Source: Chitinophagaceae bacterium
Lineage (GTDB): Bacteria; Bacteroidota; Bacteroidia; Chitinophagales; Chitinophagaceae
Direction of reading: 5' to 3'
Length of the DNA: 39,543 nt
Assembly (NCBI GenBank): GCA_004299085.1
Contig: SCQV01000164.1
Location: forward strand, 1 to 39,543
In this document: piece after piece, positions 30,123-38,815 of the stretch
Position numbering within the stretch: the first letter of the stretch is position 1
Layout: every line of letters starts with the position of its first letter
Made by a program: the position numbers and the translations under genes
The notes under the pieces: generated by a model
The model's database searches: none
Told to the model about the DNA's origin: nothing
Seen by the model: only the letters and a program-made list of their open reading frames with translations

Positions 30123-32009
30123 CTAAGAAACTACTGCCCCATCTCCGTAGAGTTGATCCACATGCTTTAAAGAAGGTGATGGAATGAAATCTCCTAATCC
30201 AAGTTTATCCCATTTTCCGTCTATAACCTCTATGGTATTTTTATCCGAAACGATGATGTTTGGCCAGTCACGTTGAAAATCATCATATTCTTTAGTCTTG
30301 CGGGTTCCATCAAAAGCAATATGATCACCTGTGATGAAATGATCCCGTTTAGGATCGAGATTATTGCAAAAACGCCATAGGGTTGATGCTAAATCTTGTA
30401 CATCTACCGTATGTTCCACAAATAAAATCATCTTTACAGATTCCATTGCAGGCATGTCGAATAATTTTTTGCTTAATTCCTCCACCTGGTGTTTTTTATT
30501 TTTTTTAAATGAGATAAATAAGCAGGAGATGCCTTTGGACAAAAGAGATGTATTGATTCCTTTTATTTCAGGGAAAGCTTTCTCAATGGCTTCTGTAGCA
30601 ATAAAAGGCATTATTTTTCCCGGATAACCATTACTTTTTTCTTCATCAAACTTTTTAGTCCCATCTATACACATCTTTCCTCCAAAGCCTAATTTAGAAC
30701 AGGAATGATCCAGTACATCCATCGGACCCTGACTGAAATAAATATCGGTGGCGGGATTGATATTTTCAAAAACAAATTGAGCCAGCTTCTCATAATTCCT
30801 GATATCTGCTTCTTCATCCACTATCACCAATATTTTATTGAACATCATTTGCCCTGCTCCCCACATCGCATTCATCACCTTTAGCGCATGGCCCGGATAT
30901 TCTTTTTTTATTTTGGTAATGACCAGATTATGAAATACCCCTTCTACCGGCATTTCCATATCTATAATTTCGGGGACTAAGGTCATTTTAATAGGTGTCA
31001 GAAAAATACGTTCGGTGGCTTTTCCAATCCATGCGTCCTCCTGTGGAGGAATGCCCACAATGGTAGAAGGATATATAGCATTCTTTCTATGGGTAATGCA
31101 GGTGACATGAAAGCGTGGATACCAGTCGGGTAAAGAATAGTATCCGGTATGATCTCCAAACGGACCTTCCCAAATCATTTCTTCTTCAGGATCTACATAT
31201 CCTTCAACAACGAAATCTGTATCAGCCGGAACTTCTATTTCAGGCTGAGTAAGACAACGCACTAATTCCACTTTCTTTTTTCGCAGAAACCCGGCCAGCA
31301 TATATTCATCTACATTATCAGGTAACGGAGCTGTGGCTGCATAAGTATAGACCGGATCGCCTCCCAGGCTGACGGCGACCGGCATTCTCTTTTTCAGCTT
31401 TTTATATTCATTAAAATGCCTGGCAGATACTTTATGCCTGTGCCAATGCATTCCGGTCATGTTTTTGGTAAATACCTGCATACGATACATGCCTACATTG
31501 CGAATCCCCGTATTCGGGTCTTTTGTATGAATGACGGGAAGTGTAATAAAAGGGCCGCCATCCTGTGGCCAACATTGCATCACAGGTAACTTATATAAAT
31601 CAGGATAGTCCATCACGACCTGCTGACAATCTCCTCTTCCGTTCACCACTCTGGGCATCCAGGAGGCGAATTGATTTAATTTGGGTAGCAGAGATATTTT
31701 ATCCAACAGATTTTCTTTGGGTTTTGTGAGTATTCTGAATAATTGTTCTATTTCCCGAGCAATATCATTCAGGTCATTTACACCCAATGCCATACCCATA
31801 CGTTTATTGCTTCCTAAAGCATTAATCAGCAAGGGAAAATCATAGCCGGTATTTTCAAAAAGCAATGCTTTTCCGCCACCGGGGGATTTACTCATCCGGT
31901 CTGTAACCTCGGATATCTCCAGCTTTGGATTTACATAATACTTTATTCTGACTAATTCACCTGCGTTTTCCAATGCTTCAATAAAATGATGCATGTTTTT
32001 AAATGCCAT
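30123..32009 (-). CDS. UbiD-family prenylated-FMN decarboxylase
   Basis: The 628-residue protein is a long UbiD decarboxylase of the Bacteroidota/menaquinone-associated branch. It shows GIRNVGMYRMQVF (168-180), MHWHRHKVSARHF, WEGPFGDHTGYYSLPDWYP (280-298, with the conserved glutamate) and KIMPFIATEAIEKAFPEIKG. UbiD enzymes need prenylated FMN made by UbiX and decarboxylate aromatic or unsaturated acids in quinone pathways. The menaquinone futalosine route or another aromatic acid are both possible substrates. At 628 residues it is longer than E. coli UbiD (about 497), as often seen in this phylum. A -7 box lies 16 bases upstream. ubiX is not in the window. Confidence 0.93.
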   Translation of the reverse strand: MAFKNMHHFIEALENAGELVRIKYYVNPKLEISEVTDRMSKSPGGGKALLFENTGYDFPLLINALGSNKRMGMALGVNDLNDIAREIEQLFRILTKPKENLLDKISLLPKLNQFASWMPRVVNGRGDCQQVVMDYPDLYKLPVMQCWPQDGGPFITLPVIHTKDPNTGIRNVGMYRMQVFTKNMTGMHWHRHKVSARHFNEYKKLKKRMPVAVSLGGDPVYTYAATAPLPDNVDEYMLAGFLRKKKVELVRCLTQPEIEVPADTDFVVEGYVDPEEEMIWEGPFGDHTGYYSLPDWYPRFHVTCITHRKNAIYPSTIVGIPPQEDAWIGKATERIFLTPIKMTLVPEIIDMEMPVEGVFHNLVITKIKKEYPGHALKVMNAMWGAGQMMFNKILVIVDEEADIRNYEKLAQFVFENINPATDIYFSQGPMDVLDHSCSKLGFGGKMCIDGTKKFDEEKSNGYPGKIMPFIATEAIEKAFPEIKGINTSLLSKGISCLFISFKKNKKHQVEELSKKLFDMPAMESVKMILFVEHTVDVQDLASTLWRFCNNLDPKRDHFITGDHIAFDGTRKTKEYDDFQRDWPNIIVSDKNTIEVIDGKWDKLGLGDFIPSPSLKHVDQLYGDGAVVS

Positions 32010-32025
32010 GATGCGATGCTTTTCC

Positions 32026-32033
32026 CAAAGGTA
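32026..32033 (-). promoter_or_regulatory. -7 box (TACCTTTG) of the ubiD gene
   Basis: A perfect TAnnTTTG on the minus strand, 16 bases before ATG 32009. Confidence 0.6.
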
Positions 32034-32051
32034 ACCCTTTACAATTTAGCA

Positions 32052-32138
32052 TGGGGTGAGAAAGCATCCCCACCTGAAGCGGTGAACAATTTCCGGCACT
32101 TTTAATAGCAGGTATATAGGGAGTATATACGAAGTGCC
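32052..32138 (-). repeat. Cluster of hairpins between the barrel gene and ubiD
   Basis: Three inverted repeats follow each other: GGGG/CCCC around an 11-base loop (near 32053-32071), CACC-TGAAGC-GGTG, and a nested structure with outer arms GGCACTT (32095-32101) and AAGTGCC (32132-32138) and inner arms GTATATA-GGGAG-TATATAC (32112-32130). It may terminate the upstream barrel transcript or fold in its 3' end. There is no T-run. Confidence 0.5.
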
Positions 32139-32198
32139 CCAGGATGTCCCCTTGTCTGAAAGGAATCTTTTTAAATCATTTCATCATTTTCCTACTAC

Positions 32199-33080
32199 TT
32201 ATTTTTTCAATGGAGGACAACGAAGCTGACGGATACTTTTGCCAAAAAGCCCATTGCCGCCGCCATTCAGGTTGAATGTGAGCGTAACACCGGTAAAATA
32301 GTACCAGTCTTTATGTGTAGGAGAGCCTCGTTGTGCCCCGTCAGCGGGATAAGAATCTTTTGAATGTCCGGGCAATTCATTAGTCCTGAAGGAATAATAA
32401 ACAGCGCTGGGACCACGCGCAGCCAACAGCACGTTTTTATCAACGTAAGTAGTGCTAACATCGTCCAGATAATCGGTAAACGTTTTGTTGATCCTGAATT
32501 CAAAACCTAAATTAACGGTAGGACTAAGCGCATATTTCACGCCTACCCCAAAAGGAACGGAGATCTGGGTAAGCGCATAAGGCTTCCGGTCGGGGTATTG
32601 TGGCAATCCCTCCCCTTCCGTGCTCAACGGCGGCAAATATACTTTTAGTCCATTTGAATCTAAAGTATATGGATTAAAATGATAAACTGAAATACCCAAA
32701 AAGACATACGGTGTAAATCCTGTTTCAGCGTAATTAAAGAAATTATATTCTGCCAGCAGATGAACGTCCACCAGACTGGAGCGGAAATTCAGATTACGTA
32801 AACGCAGCGAGGTATCTGCATTCAGACTGTCTGCACCCGAAATTTTGCCAAAATCAACACCCAGCCTTAATCCAAAGTTCTTATAAATATTCTTGCGTAT
32901 TAAAAATCCGATAGTAGGATGAGATTGGCGAAAAGTGACTGTATGCTCCGTCATATCGCCACTATAAGTGCTTATCCCGGCGAAAATACCCACCTCGGGA
33001 GCGCTTTGGGCAAAAAGAATAACAGGAGCACCTATCAAAAATACGAACGCTAAAATTGACTTTTTCAAGGAATACGGCAT
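32199..33080 (-). CDS. DUF6089-type outer-membrane beta-barrel protein
   Basis: The 293-residue protein has a signal peptide (KKSILAFVFLIGAPVILFAQ) and opens with APEVGIFAGISTYSGDMTE, typical of the DUF6089/PorT-like small barrels of Bacteroidota. Alternating strands follow: PTIGFLIRKNIYKNFGLRLGV, LVDVHLLAEYNFFNY, TPYVFLGISVYHFNP, SVPFGVGVKYALSPTVNLGF and DWYYFTGVTLTFNL. A conserved loop near the end has KDSYPADGAQRGSPTHKDW. The protein should sit in the outer membrane. Some relatives belong to gliding or type IX secretion, but no specific role can be assigned. No partners are adjacent. Confidence 0.85.
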   Translation of the reverse strand: MPYSLKKSILAFVFLIGAPVILFAQSAPEVGIFAGISTYSGDMTEHTVTFRQSHPTIGFLIRKNIYKNFGLRLGVDFGKISGADSLNADTSLRLRNLNFRSSLVDVHLLAEYNFFNYAETGFTPYVFLGISVYHFNPYTLDSNGLKVYLPPLSTEGEGLPQYPDRKPYALTQISVPFGVGVKYALSPTVNLGFEFRINKTFTDYLDDVSTTYVDKNVLLAARGPSAVYYSFRTNELPGHSKDSYPADGAQRGSPTHKDWYYFTGVTLTFNLNGGGNGLFGKSIRQLRCPPLKK

Positions 33081-33176
33081 TTAAATAGAAACGCAAAAGC
33101 GCTGAAAAAATTTTATTAGCTCTTTTCCTGCAAAAATGATGCTCGAAATGAAGCCGAAGATAAAAAGCCGAAGATT

Positions 33177-33911
33177 CTACGGCAATAATCCATCATCTGC
33201 AAAGCTGAAAAAACCCAGAGAGGAAACAATCACATGATCTAACACCTTCATATCCAGCAACGCGGCAGCATCCGATATTTTCTGAGTCAATTTTTTATCT
33301 TCGCTGCTCGGCTCAAGGTTTCCCGAAGGGTGATTATGACATAAAATCATATTAACTGCCTGGTGCTCCAAGGCTTTTTTCATAATAATTTTCGGATCCA
33401 CAATGGTGCTGGTCATTCCTCCCGTACTAATTACCTCATAATGCAACAACCGGTTGCTCTGGCTCAGGAACATCACCGAAAATACCTCATGGGCATGATC
33501 GGCCAATAACGGTTGAAGAAATGCTGCTGCCTCTTTACTGGTGCGTATCCCTTTTTTCCTGGCCGGCATTTCCGAATGGCGGCGCCTTCCCAATTCGAGC
33601 GCCGCAATTACCGTAATGGCTTTTACTTTTCCAAGCCCTTTTATTTTCATAAAATCTTTTACGTTAAGCCGGCTAAGCAGTTGTAGATCATTATTCACGG
33701 ATGCAAGCAGGTGCTGAGCCAATCCCAGAGCAGAATGTTGCTTATTGCCAGTTCTGATTAAAATAGCTAATAATTCGGCATTGCTGAGCGCATCTATCCC
33801 TTTCAGTAATAATTTTTCCTGAGGCTGGTCATCCTTTGACCATGATTTAATCCCTGTAGCCACTGGCCGGGCATCCATGTTCCTATTTTCGTCAGTAATT
33901 TTTTCTTCCAT
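33177..33911 (-). CDS. radC: RadC-family JAB/MPN-domain protein
   Basis: A 244-residue protein with an N-terminal helix-hairpin-helix (LSRLNVKDFMKIKGLGKVKA, about 79-98) and a C-terminal JAB1/MPN metalloprotease-like domain. The zinc motif is intact: His192 and His194 in CHNHPSGNLEPSSED, with Asp205. The opening SKDDQPQEKLLLKGIDALSN is standard. RadC was named for a repair role now doubted; real function is unknown, possibly a deubiquitinase-like isopeptidase or nuclease. It is divergent from the DUF3467 gene, sharing a short AT-rich regulatory region. Confidence 0.95.
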   Translation of the reverse strand: MEEKITDENRNMDARPVATGIKSWSKDDQPQEKLLLKGIDALSNAELLAILIRTGNKQHSALGLAQHLLASVNNDLQLLSRLNVKDFMKIKGLGKVKAITVIAALELGRRRHSEMPARKKGIRTSKEAAAFLQPLLADHAHEVFSVMFLSQSNRLLHYEVISTGGMTSTIVDPKIIMKKALEHQAVNMILCHNHPSGNLEPSSEDKKLTQKISDAAALLDMKVLDHVIVSSLGFFSFADDGLLP

Positions 33912-33994
33912 GGGTTTAATTTTTAAAATTTTTCTAAAATTACGAATTCAGTTTTTATTTTTTGCACCGGGTTTTAAAAACATGGAAAGTCCAC

Positions 33995-34002
33995 TACCTT
34001 TG
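33995..34002 (+). promoter_or_regulatory. -7 box (TACCTTTG) of the DUF3467 gene
   Basis: A perfect TAnnTTTG. Transcription should start near 34007, which excludes the longer upstream reading frame beginning at 33877. Confidence 0.65.
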
Positions 34003-34009
34003 CGGCATG

Positions 34010-34028
34010 AATTCAGCAAAACTGAATT
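34010..34028 (+). promoter_or_regulatory. 5'-end hairpin and seven-codon leader frame
   Basis: Right after the predicted transcription start, AATTCAG-CAAAA-CTGAATT forms a perfect seven-pair hairpin. The same bases hold a small frame (ATG at 34007, MNSAKLN, stop) that ends eight bases before the DUF3467 start. Confidence 0.5.
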
Positions 34029-34038
34029 AATTTTTACC

Positions 34039-34356
34039 ATGGAGGAAAAGAAAAATAACGACCCGCATCAGTTAAACATTGAGTTGAGTGAAGAAATGGC
34101 AGAAGGGATCTATGCCAATTTAGCTATTATCACTCATTCCAACGCAGAATTTGTAGTGGATTTTGTAAATGTAATGCCCGGAATACCCAAAGCCAAGGTC
34201 AAATCCCGCATCATTCTTACTCCGCAACATGCAAAACGCTTTATGAAGGCATTAACGGACAACATCAAAAAGTATGAATCCATGAACGGTCCTATTCAGG
34301 ATCAGGAGCCTGTTAATATCCCCATGAATTTCGGAGGTCCCGCTGCACAGGCGTAA
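34039..34356 (+). CDS. DUF3467-family protein
   Basis: The 105-residue protein matches DUF3467. Its opening is LNIELSEEMAEGIYANLAII, then THSNAEFVVDFVNVMPGIPKAKVKSRIIL, TPQHAKRFMKALTDNIKKYE and a Gly/Pro/Ala-rich tail. The family is widespread in Bacteroidota and other bacteria, is small and cytoplasmic, and has no established role. The start ATG 34039 is chosen because the promoter's -7 box lies at 33995-34002. It is monocistronic and divergent from radC. Confidence 0.92.
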   Translation: MEEKKNNDPHQLNIELSEEMAEGIYANLAIITHSNAEFVVDFVNVMPGIPKAKVKSRIILTPQHAKRFMKALTDNIKKYESMNGPIQDQEPVNIPMNFGGPAAQA

Positions 34357-34410
34357 TTCCAATTACTAAACTATTAACACAGGTTCTTGAACGATATGAC
34401 TATGGTCGTT

Positions 34411-34461
34411 ACACGTCAATATTCAATGGTCAACGTTCAATACCTGCCTGCCGGTAGCAGG
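34411..34461. repeat. TTGA-type repeats plus palindromic repeat copy 3
   Basis: An inverted TTGA tract (CAATATTCAATGGTCAACG) ends at the palindrome CCTGCCTGCCGGTAGCAGG (34443-34461), related to the units inside the broken tRNA. GTTCAAT occurs on both sides of the palindrome, and it is again followed by TT. Confidence 0.7.
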
Positions 34462-34523
34462 TTCAATGAAACATCTTCGATGAATAATAATCAGTAACAA
34501 TCATAGTATATAAACATATTTTC

Positions 34524-35846
34524 ATGAAAATTTTAAAATTTGGCGGCACATCAGTTGGTAAACCGGAACGAATGCACTCAGTGGCAAAACTGATCATGTC
34601 GGGAGATGAAACCAAATTGGTTATTTTATCCGCACTTTCCGGGACAACCAATTCTTTAGTGGAAATAGGTCAATCATTAGCCTCCGGTCATAAGGAACTG
34701 GCAAAGTCGCAGATTGAAAAGCTCCGTAGTCATTATGATCAGTTTTATCAGGCGTTGGTACAAACTCCCGAAGCCAGAAAGGAAGCGCTTGCCATCATTG
34801 ATGAACATTTCGAATTTCTACATATCATTTTAAAAATATCATACAGTGAGGCGCTTAATAAAGACATTCTCGCACAGGGAGAATTGCTTTCGACTAAATT
34901 ATTTCGCACCTATTTAAAAGAACAGGGGGTTCAGGCTACTTTGATCCCTGCGTTGGATTTTATGAGCATTGATGAACAAAATGAGCCTGAAATACCGAAG
35001 ATTAAAAAGCGCCTGGTGACATTGTTAAATCAATATCCTAAAGAGAAACTCTTTATCACGCAAGGCTATATTTGTAAAAATGCCAAAGGAGAAGTAGATA
35101 ATCTGAAGAGGGGGGGAAGCGATTATACCGCTTCTTTAATAGGTGCTGCGCTTAATGCAACAGAGATACAGATTTGGACGGATATTGACGGTATGCATAA
35201 TAATGATCCCAGAATTGTAGAGCACACGGTTGCTATTCATCAGTTGTCCTTCGATGAAGCAGCGGAGTTAGCTTATTTCGGCGCTAAAATCCTCCACCCT
35301 GCCTCCATCTGGCCTGCCCAACATTTCAACATCCCCGTAAAGCTGCTGAACACCATGCAACCCGAAGCTAAAGGTACCGTGATAATGGAGCTTCCCGATG
35401 GCGATGGCGTAAAAGCTATTGCAGCCAAAGACGGCATCACTGCCATTAAAATAAAGTCGAGCCGCATGTTGCTGGCTTATGGCTTTCTAAGGAAAACATT
35501 TGAAGTATTTGAAAAATACAAAACTTCTATTGACATGATCACTACTTCAGAAGTGGCTGTCTCGCTTACCATTGATGATATCACGCATCTACAGGGAATT
35601 CAAAGTGATCTGGAGCCTTTCGGAAGCATCGAAATGGATTTTGATCAAACCATTATCAGCTTAGTTGGTAATGAAATAGCTGCTACGCCCGCCATTCTTA
35701 AAAAGGTATTTGATACCTTAGAGCCGGTTCCATTAAGGATGATTTCCTACGGCGGAAGCAGGCATAATATTTCCATTCTGATAAAAGGATCTCAAAAGAA
35801 AGAAGCGCTTCAATTATTGAATAAAGGCGTGTTTGGATTGGAGTAG
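34524..35846 (+). CDS. lysC: Aspartate kinase, monofunctional
   Basis: The 440-residue enzyme phosphorylates aspartate, the entry step to lysine, threonine, methionine and diaminopimelate. The kinase domain starts MKILKFGGTSVGKPERM (KFGGTSV at 5-11) and contains FITQGYICKN, NLKRGGSDYTASLIGAAL and IWTDIDGMHNNDPRIV. FDEAAELAYFGAKILHPASI marks the end of the kinase part. Two ACT-like domains follow (about 300-440), with TTSEVAVSLTIDD and PLRMISYGGSRHNIS. It resembles the AKIII/ThrA kinase class with a long insert, rather than the Bacillus two-subunit type. It is not fused to homoserine dehydrogenase and stands alone. Confidence 0.95.
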   Translation: MKILKFGGTSVGKPERMHSVAKLIMSGDETKLVILSALSGTTNSLVEIGQSLASGHKELAKSQIEKLRSHYDQFYQALVQTPEARKEALAIIDEHFEFLHIILKISYSEALNKDILAQGELLSTKLFRTYLKEQGVQATLIPALDFMSIDEQNEPEIPKIKKRLVTLLNQYPKEKLFITQGYICKNAKGEVDNLKRGGSDYTASLIGAALNATEIQIWTDIDGMHNNDPRIVEHTVAIHQLSFDEAAELAYFGAKILHPASIWPAQHFNIPVKLLNTMQPEAKGTVIMELPDGDGVKAIAAKDGITAIKIKSSRMLLAYGFLRKTFEVFEKYKTSIDMITTSEVAVSLTIDDITHLQGIQSDLEPFGSIEMDFDQTIISLVGNEIAATPAILKKVFDTLEPVPLRMISYGGSRHNISILIKGSQKKEALQLLNKGVFGLE

Positions 35847-35918
35847 GAGACAAAAGAATGTCAAATCCCAAATAGCAAGCATCCAAAGGGAAAAGTGATT
35901 TGCTAAAATTTCAAATCC

Positions 35919-37253
35919 TCAATTTCCAGGGAAAGATTTTCCATCTCGCACGAGTATGAAATATAAATGCATGTTTTCAAAATAAGCCGGTGCCTCACCG
36001 GCAGTATCATTTTTATAAACAGGCTGAATATTAAACTGAGTATATATTCTGCCTTGAGGATCGTTCATATTAGCATTAAAATAAGCTCCTTCTTTATGTA
36101 ATAAATGACCGAAATAAAATAAGGTCTCATATCCCTTTAATGCCATATCTGAAGGGCGTGAACGATATTTACCAAAGAACTGCCACATCATGCTTCTGAT
36201 AGCGTCGTTTTCGGAAGCATTATAATATGGATAGGGAGTGGAATAATATACATTAATGCCGTAATATTCATTTTTCTTTAAGTCCTGATCACCATCCAAG
36301 GTAGGCATTCCTATTATATTGATCGTATAGGTTTTCGTCAATGGTATTAATTGTCCGATAATGCTCAAAGCTACCTGCGGATAAAGGGCGGTAATGACAA
36401 TGACATTATTTTTATCTTTTTTCAAATAAGGCAAAAGATTATTGACAGTGGTATTATTCCCCCATTCAAAAGACTGCAAGGGTGATTTGAATTGATAGTT
36501 CATTTCCCTGTATGCCTGTTGCATATACTCCAGATTCTGCTTCTCCTGTGCATTGTCCTGATACACCACCAGTATATTTTTATTCCCGAACTTTTGTTGT
36601 GCAAAATCCTGTATAGCGCTACAATGAATGGCAAGCGTACTATTCAGGATAGTGAGGAAAGGATTGTCTGATATACCGGCATCATTAGGATAAATAGCCG
36701 ATACGAAATTAATCCGTTTCTCTTTTGCGAAATGTCCGATCTCTTTAAGCTCCTGCCCGTTCACATCTCCGATAATTAAATTAGCAGAGTCTAACTGCGA
36801 GCCACTTAAAATACCAGACAATGGTTTTGAGGTGGATTTGGTATCATACACAGTCAGTTTAACGGCAATGCCATCCTGCTGCAGGCTGTCCAATGCAAGC
36901 AGTGCCCCTTCATAAAACTCCAATCCCGAAAGGGTGGCGGAAGGAAGCGGCGTCCGGTTGCTCACAGAAAATCCCGTATCTGAAACAACCTGGTCTATGT
37001 TCAATGGAGTGAATAAAGCCACCTCATACACCGGCTTAAATATTTTTTTAGCAAATGCCGGCACATTGTATGGCACAATTACGGCTTCTTTTTTAGGCGG
37101 CAGCGTTTCCTTCTTCAAAGGAGGAGGGGGTGGAGCCGCCTGTGCAACCGGCGGAGGCGTTTGTGCTTTCCTGAATAAAAAGCAGGAGGAAAAGAGGAAT
37201 ACTATACCTGCAGGAAGCAGCAAAAAAGCAGTAAATCGTTTCATGTTAATCAT
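35919..37253 (-). CDS. Lipoprotein with periplasmic ligand-binding (PBP type I) fold
   Basis: About 444 residues with a lipoprotein signal peptide (MKRFTAFLLLPAGIVFLFSSC), then a Pro/Lys-rich linker (PPPVAQAAPPPPPLKKETLPP) and a domain resembling the leucine-binding/LpoA-type periplasmic fold. Support comes from YEVALFTPLNIDQV, GLEFYEGALLALDSLQQ, KLTVYDTKS, ANLIIGDVNGQELKEIGHFA, NILVVYQDNAQEKQNL and NVIVITALYPQVALSIIGQL. No transporter gene is adjacent, so a peptidoglycan-synthase activator (LpoA-like) or sensor role is as likely as transport. It begins just after guaA, so it is probably cotranscribed. ATG 37253 is given; ATG 37244 (MKRFTAF) also fits, whereas a TTG at 37262 is unlikely. Confidence 0.8.
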   Translation of the reverse strand: MINMKRFTAFLLLPAGIVFLFSSCFLFRKAQTPPPVAQAAPPPPPLKKETLPPKKEAVIVPYNVPAFAKKIFKPVYEVALFTPLNIDQVVSDTGFSVSNRTPLPSATLSGLEFYEGALLALDSLQQDGIAVKLTVYDTKSTSKPLSGILSGSQLDSANLIIGDVNGQELKEIGHFAKEKRINFVSAIYPNDAGISDNPFLTILNSTLAIHCSAIQDFAQQKFGNKNILVVYQDNAQEKQNLEYMQQAYREMNYQFKSPLQSFEWGNNTTVNNLLPYLKKDKNNVIVITALYPQVALSIIGQLIPLTKTYTINIIGMPTLDGDQDLKKNEYYGINVYYSTPYPYYNASENDAIRSMMWQFFGKYRSRPSDMALKGYETLFYFGHLLHKEGAYFNANMNDPQGRIYTQFNIQPVYKNDTAGEAPAYFENMHLYFILVRDGKSFPGN

Positions 37254-37265
37254 GAGTTGCAAAAA

Positions 37266-38801
37266 TTATTCCCATTCAATTGTCGCCGGTGGTTTGGAAC
37301 TGATGTCATACACCACACGGTTAATTCCTTCAACTTTATTGATAATGTCATTAGACACCTTAGCCAGAAAATCATACGGCAAATGTGCCCAGTCTGCTGT
37401 CATGCCATCGGTTGAGGTCACTGCTCTCAGTGCTGCAGTATATTCATAAGTGCGTTCATCACCCATCACCCCTACGCTTTGTACCGGTAATAAAATAGTT
37501 CCTGCCTGCCATACGTCGTTATATAAACCGGACTCCTTCAATGACTGAATATAAATAGCATCTGCATTCTGCAAAAGCGTCACTTTTTCGGCTGTTACTT
37601 CTCCCAATATACGAATACCTAAGCCCGGTCCTGGAAAAGGATGACGTTGTAAAAAGCTGTCTTCAATACCAATCTCTTTACCTATTTTTCTAACTTCATC
37701 TTTAAATAAGAAACGCAACGGCTCTATTAATTTCAAATGCATTTTTTCAGGTAACCCGCCTACGTTATGATGGGATTTAATGGTAGCAGAAGGTCCGTTC
37801 ACGGAAACAGATTCTATTACATCCGGATAAATCGTTCCTTGTCCTAAAAAAGAAACACCGGGGATTTTACCTGCTTCTTCCTGAAAAATATCAATAAATA
37901 AGCCCCCGATAATCTTTCGTTTTTGTTCAGGATTGATAACCCCTTTCAGCGCCGTATAAAAACGATCCTTCGCGTCCACACCTGTCACATTTAATCCGAT
38001 ATGCTGATACGCATCCAACACCTGCTTAAATTCATCTTTACGCAGCAAGCCGTTGTCAACAAACACACCTCTAAGTTTTTTACCGGCAGCTTTGTGAATT
38101 AAAGTAGCTGCCACCGTCGAATCTACTCCTCCACTCAATGCCATGATCACCCGGCTATCTCCCACCTGTTCCTGAATATTTTTGATGGTCTCGTGTACAA
38201 AGGCGGCGGGTGTCCAATCCTGTGTGCAATGACAAATATTCATTAAGAAATTCTTCAGTATTTGTAATCCTTCCGTGGAATGATATACCTCCGGATGGAA
38301 TTGCAATCCGTAAACAGCTTTTAATGCCTTATCGCTATATTTAAAAGCAGCCACCGGAATATCATCTGTAGTAGCCACTATCTGGCAATTTTCCGGAAGG
38401 CGGACAATGGTATCGGCATGGCTCATCCACACCTGGCTCTTAGCAGAAACAGCTTCGAGCAAAGGTTCGTTATCGGAATGCTTCAGTATAGCTCTGCCAT
38501 ATTCCCGGTGGCGGCTTTTGGCCACTTCTCCGCCTAACGTTTGCGCTATCAATTGAGCGCCATAACACACACCCAATACAGGCACTTTTTCCGCAAGCAT
38601 GCGGAAATCCGGCTTCGGCGCCTGTGAATCATTTACTGAAAAAGGGCTGCCGGAAAGGATAATGCCTTTCACCGAATCGTCTGTTGTAACTGGTTTCGTA
38701 CAGGGGTGTATTTCACCATACACGTTACATTCTCTAACTTTACGGGCAATAAGCTGGGTGTATTGCGAGCCGAAATCAATGATGAGGATCTTTTCTGTCA
38801 T
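37266..38801 (-). CDS. guaA: GMP synthase (glutamine-hydrolysing)
   Basis: The 511-residue enzyme makes GMP from XMP, ATP and glutamine. The glutaminase domain starts [20 protein letters not shown], has the nucleophile Cys in [11 protein letters not shown] and the His/Glu of [10 protein letters not shown]. The ATP-pyrophosphatase domain has the PP-loop [12 protein letters not shown], then [13 protein letters not shown], and the C-terminal dimerisation domain ends KPPATIEWE. Length is normal. The longer frame (from 38810) would start with a TTG inside the -7 box, so ATG 38801 is chosen. The lipoprotein gene follows almost immediately. Confidence 0.98.
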   Translation of the reverse strand: MTEKILIIDFGSQYTQLIARKVRECNVYGEIHPCTKPVTTDDSVKGIILSGSPFSVNDSQAPKPDFRMLAEKVPVLGVCYGAQLIAQTLGGEVAKSRHREYGRAILKHSDNEPLLEAVSAKSQVWMSHADTIVRLPENCQIVATTDDIPVAAFKYSDKALKAVYGLQFHPEVYHSTEGLQILKNFLMNICHCTQDWTPAAFVHETIKNIQEQVGDSRVIMALSGGVDSTVAATLIHKAAGKKLRGVFVDNGLLRKDEFKQVLDAYQHIGLNVTGVDAKDRFYTALKGVINPEQKRKIIGGLFIDIFQEEAGKIPGVSFLGQGTIYPDVIESVSVNGPSATIKSHHNVGGLPEKMHLKLIEPLRFLFKDEVRKIGKEIGIEDSFLQRHPFPGPGLGIRILGEVTAEKVTLLQNADAIYIQSLKESGLYNDVWQAGTILLPVQSVGVMGDERTYEYTAALRAVTSTDGMTADWAHLPYDFLAKVSNDIINKVEGINRVVYDISSKPPATIEWE

Positions 38802-38807
38802 GGGGGA

Positions 38808-38815
38808 CAAAAGTA
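38808..38815 (-). promoter_or_regulatory. -7 box (TACTTTTG) abutting guaA start
   Basis: The minus strand reads TACTTTTG, TCCCCC, ATG: a perfect TAnnTTTG with a six-base gap. Confidence 0.6.

Noticed and set aside
35873-35905. TAGCAA/TTGCTA inverted repeat between aspartate kinase and the lipoprotein gene
   Set aside because: Six pairs around a 21-base loop with no T-run is too weak to call a terminator.
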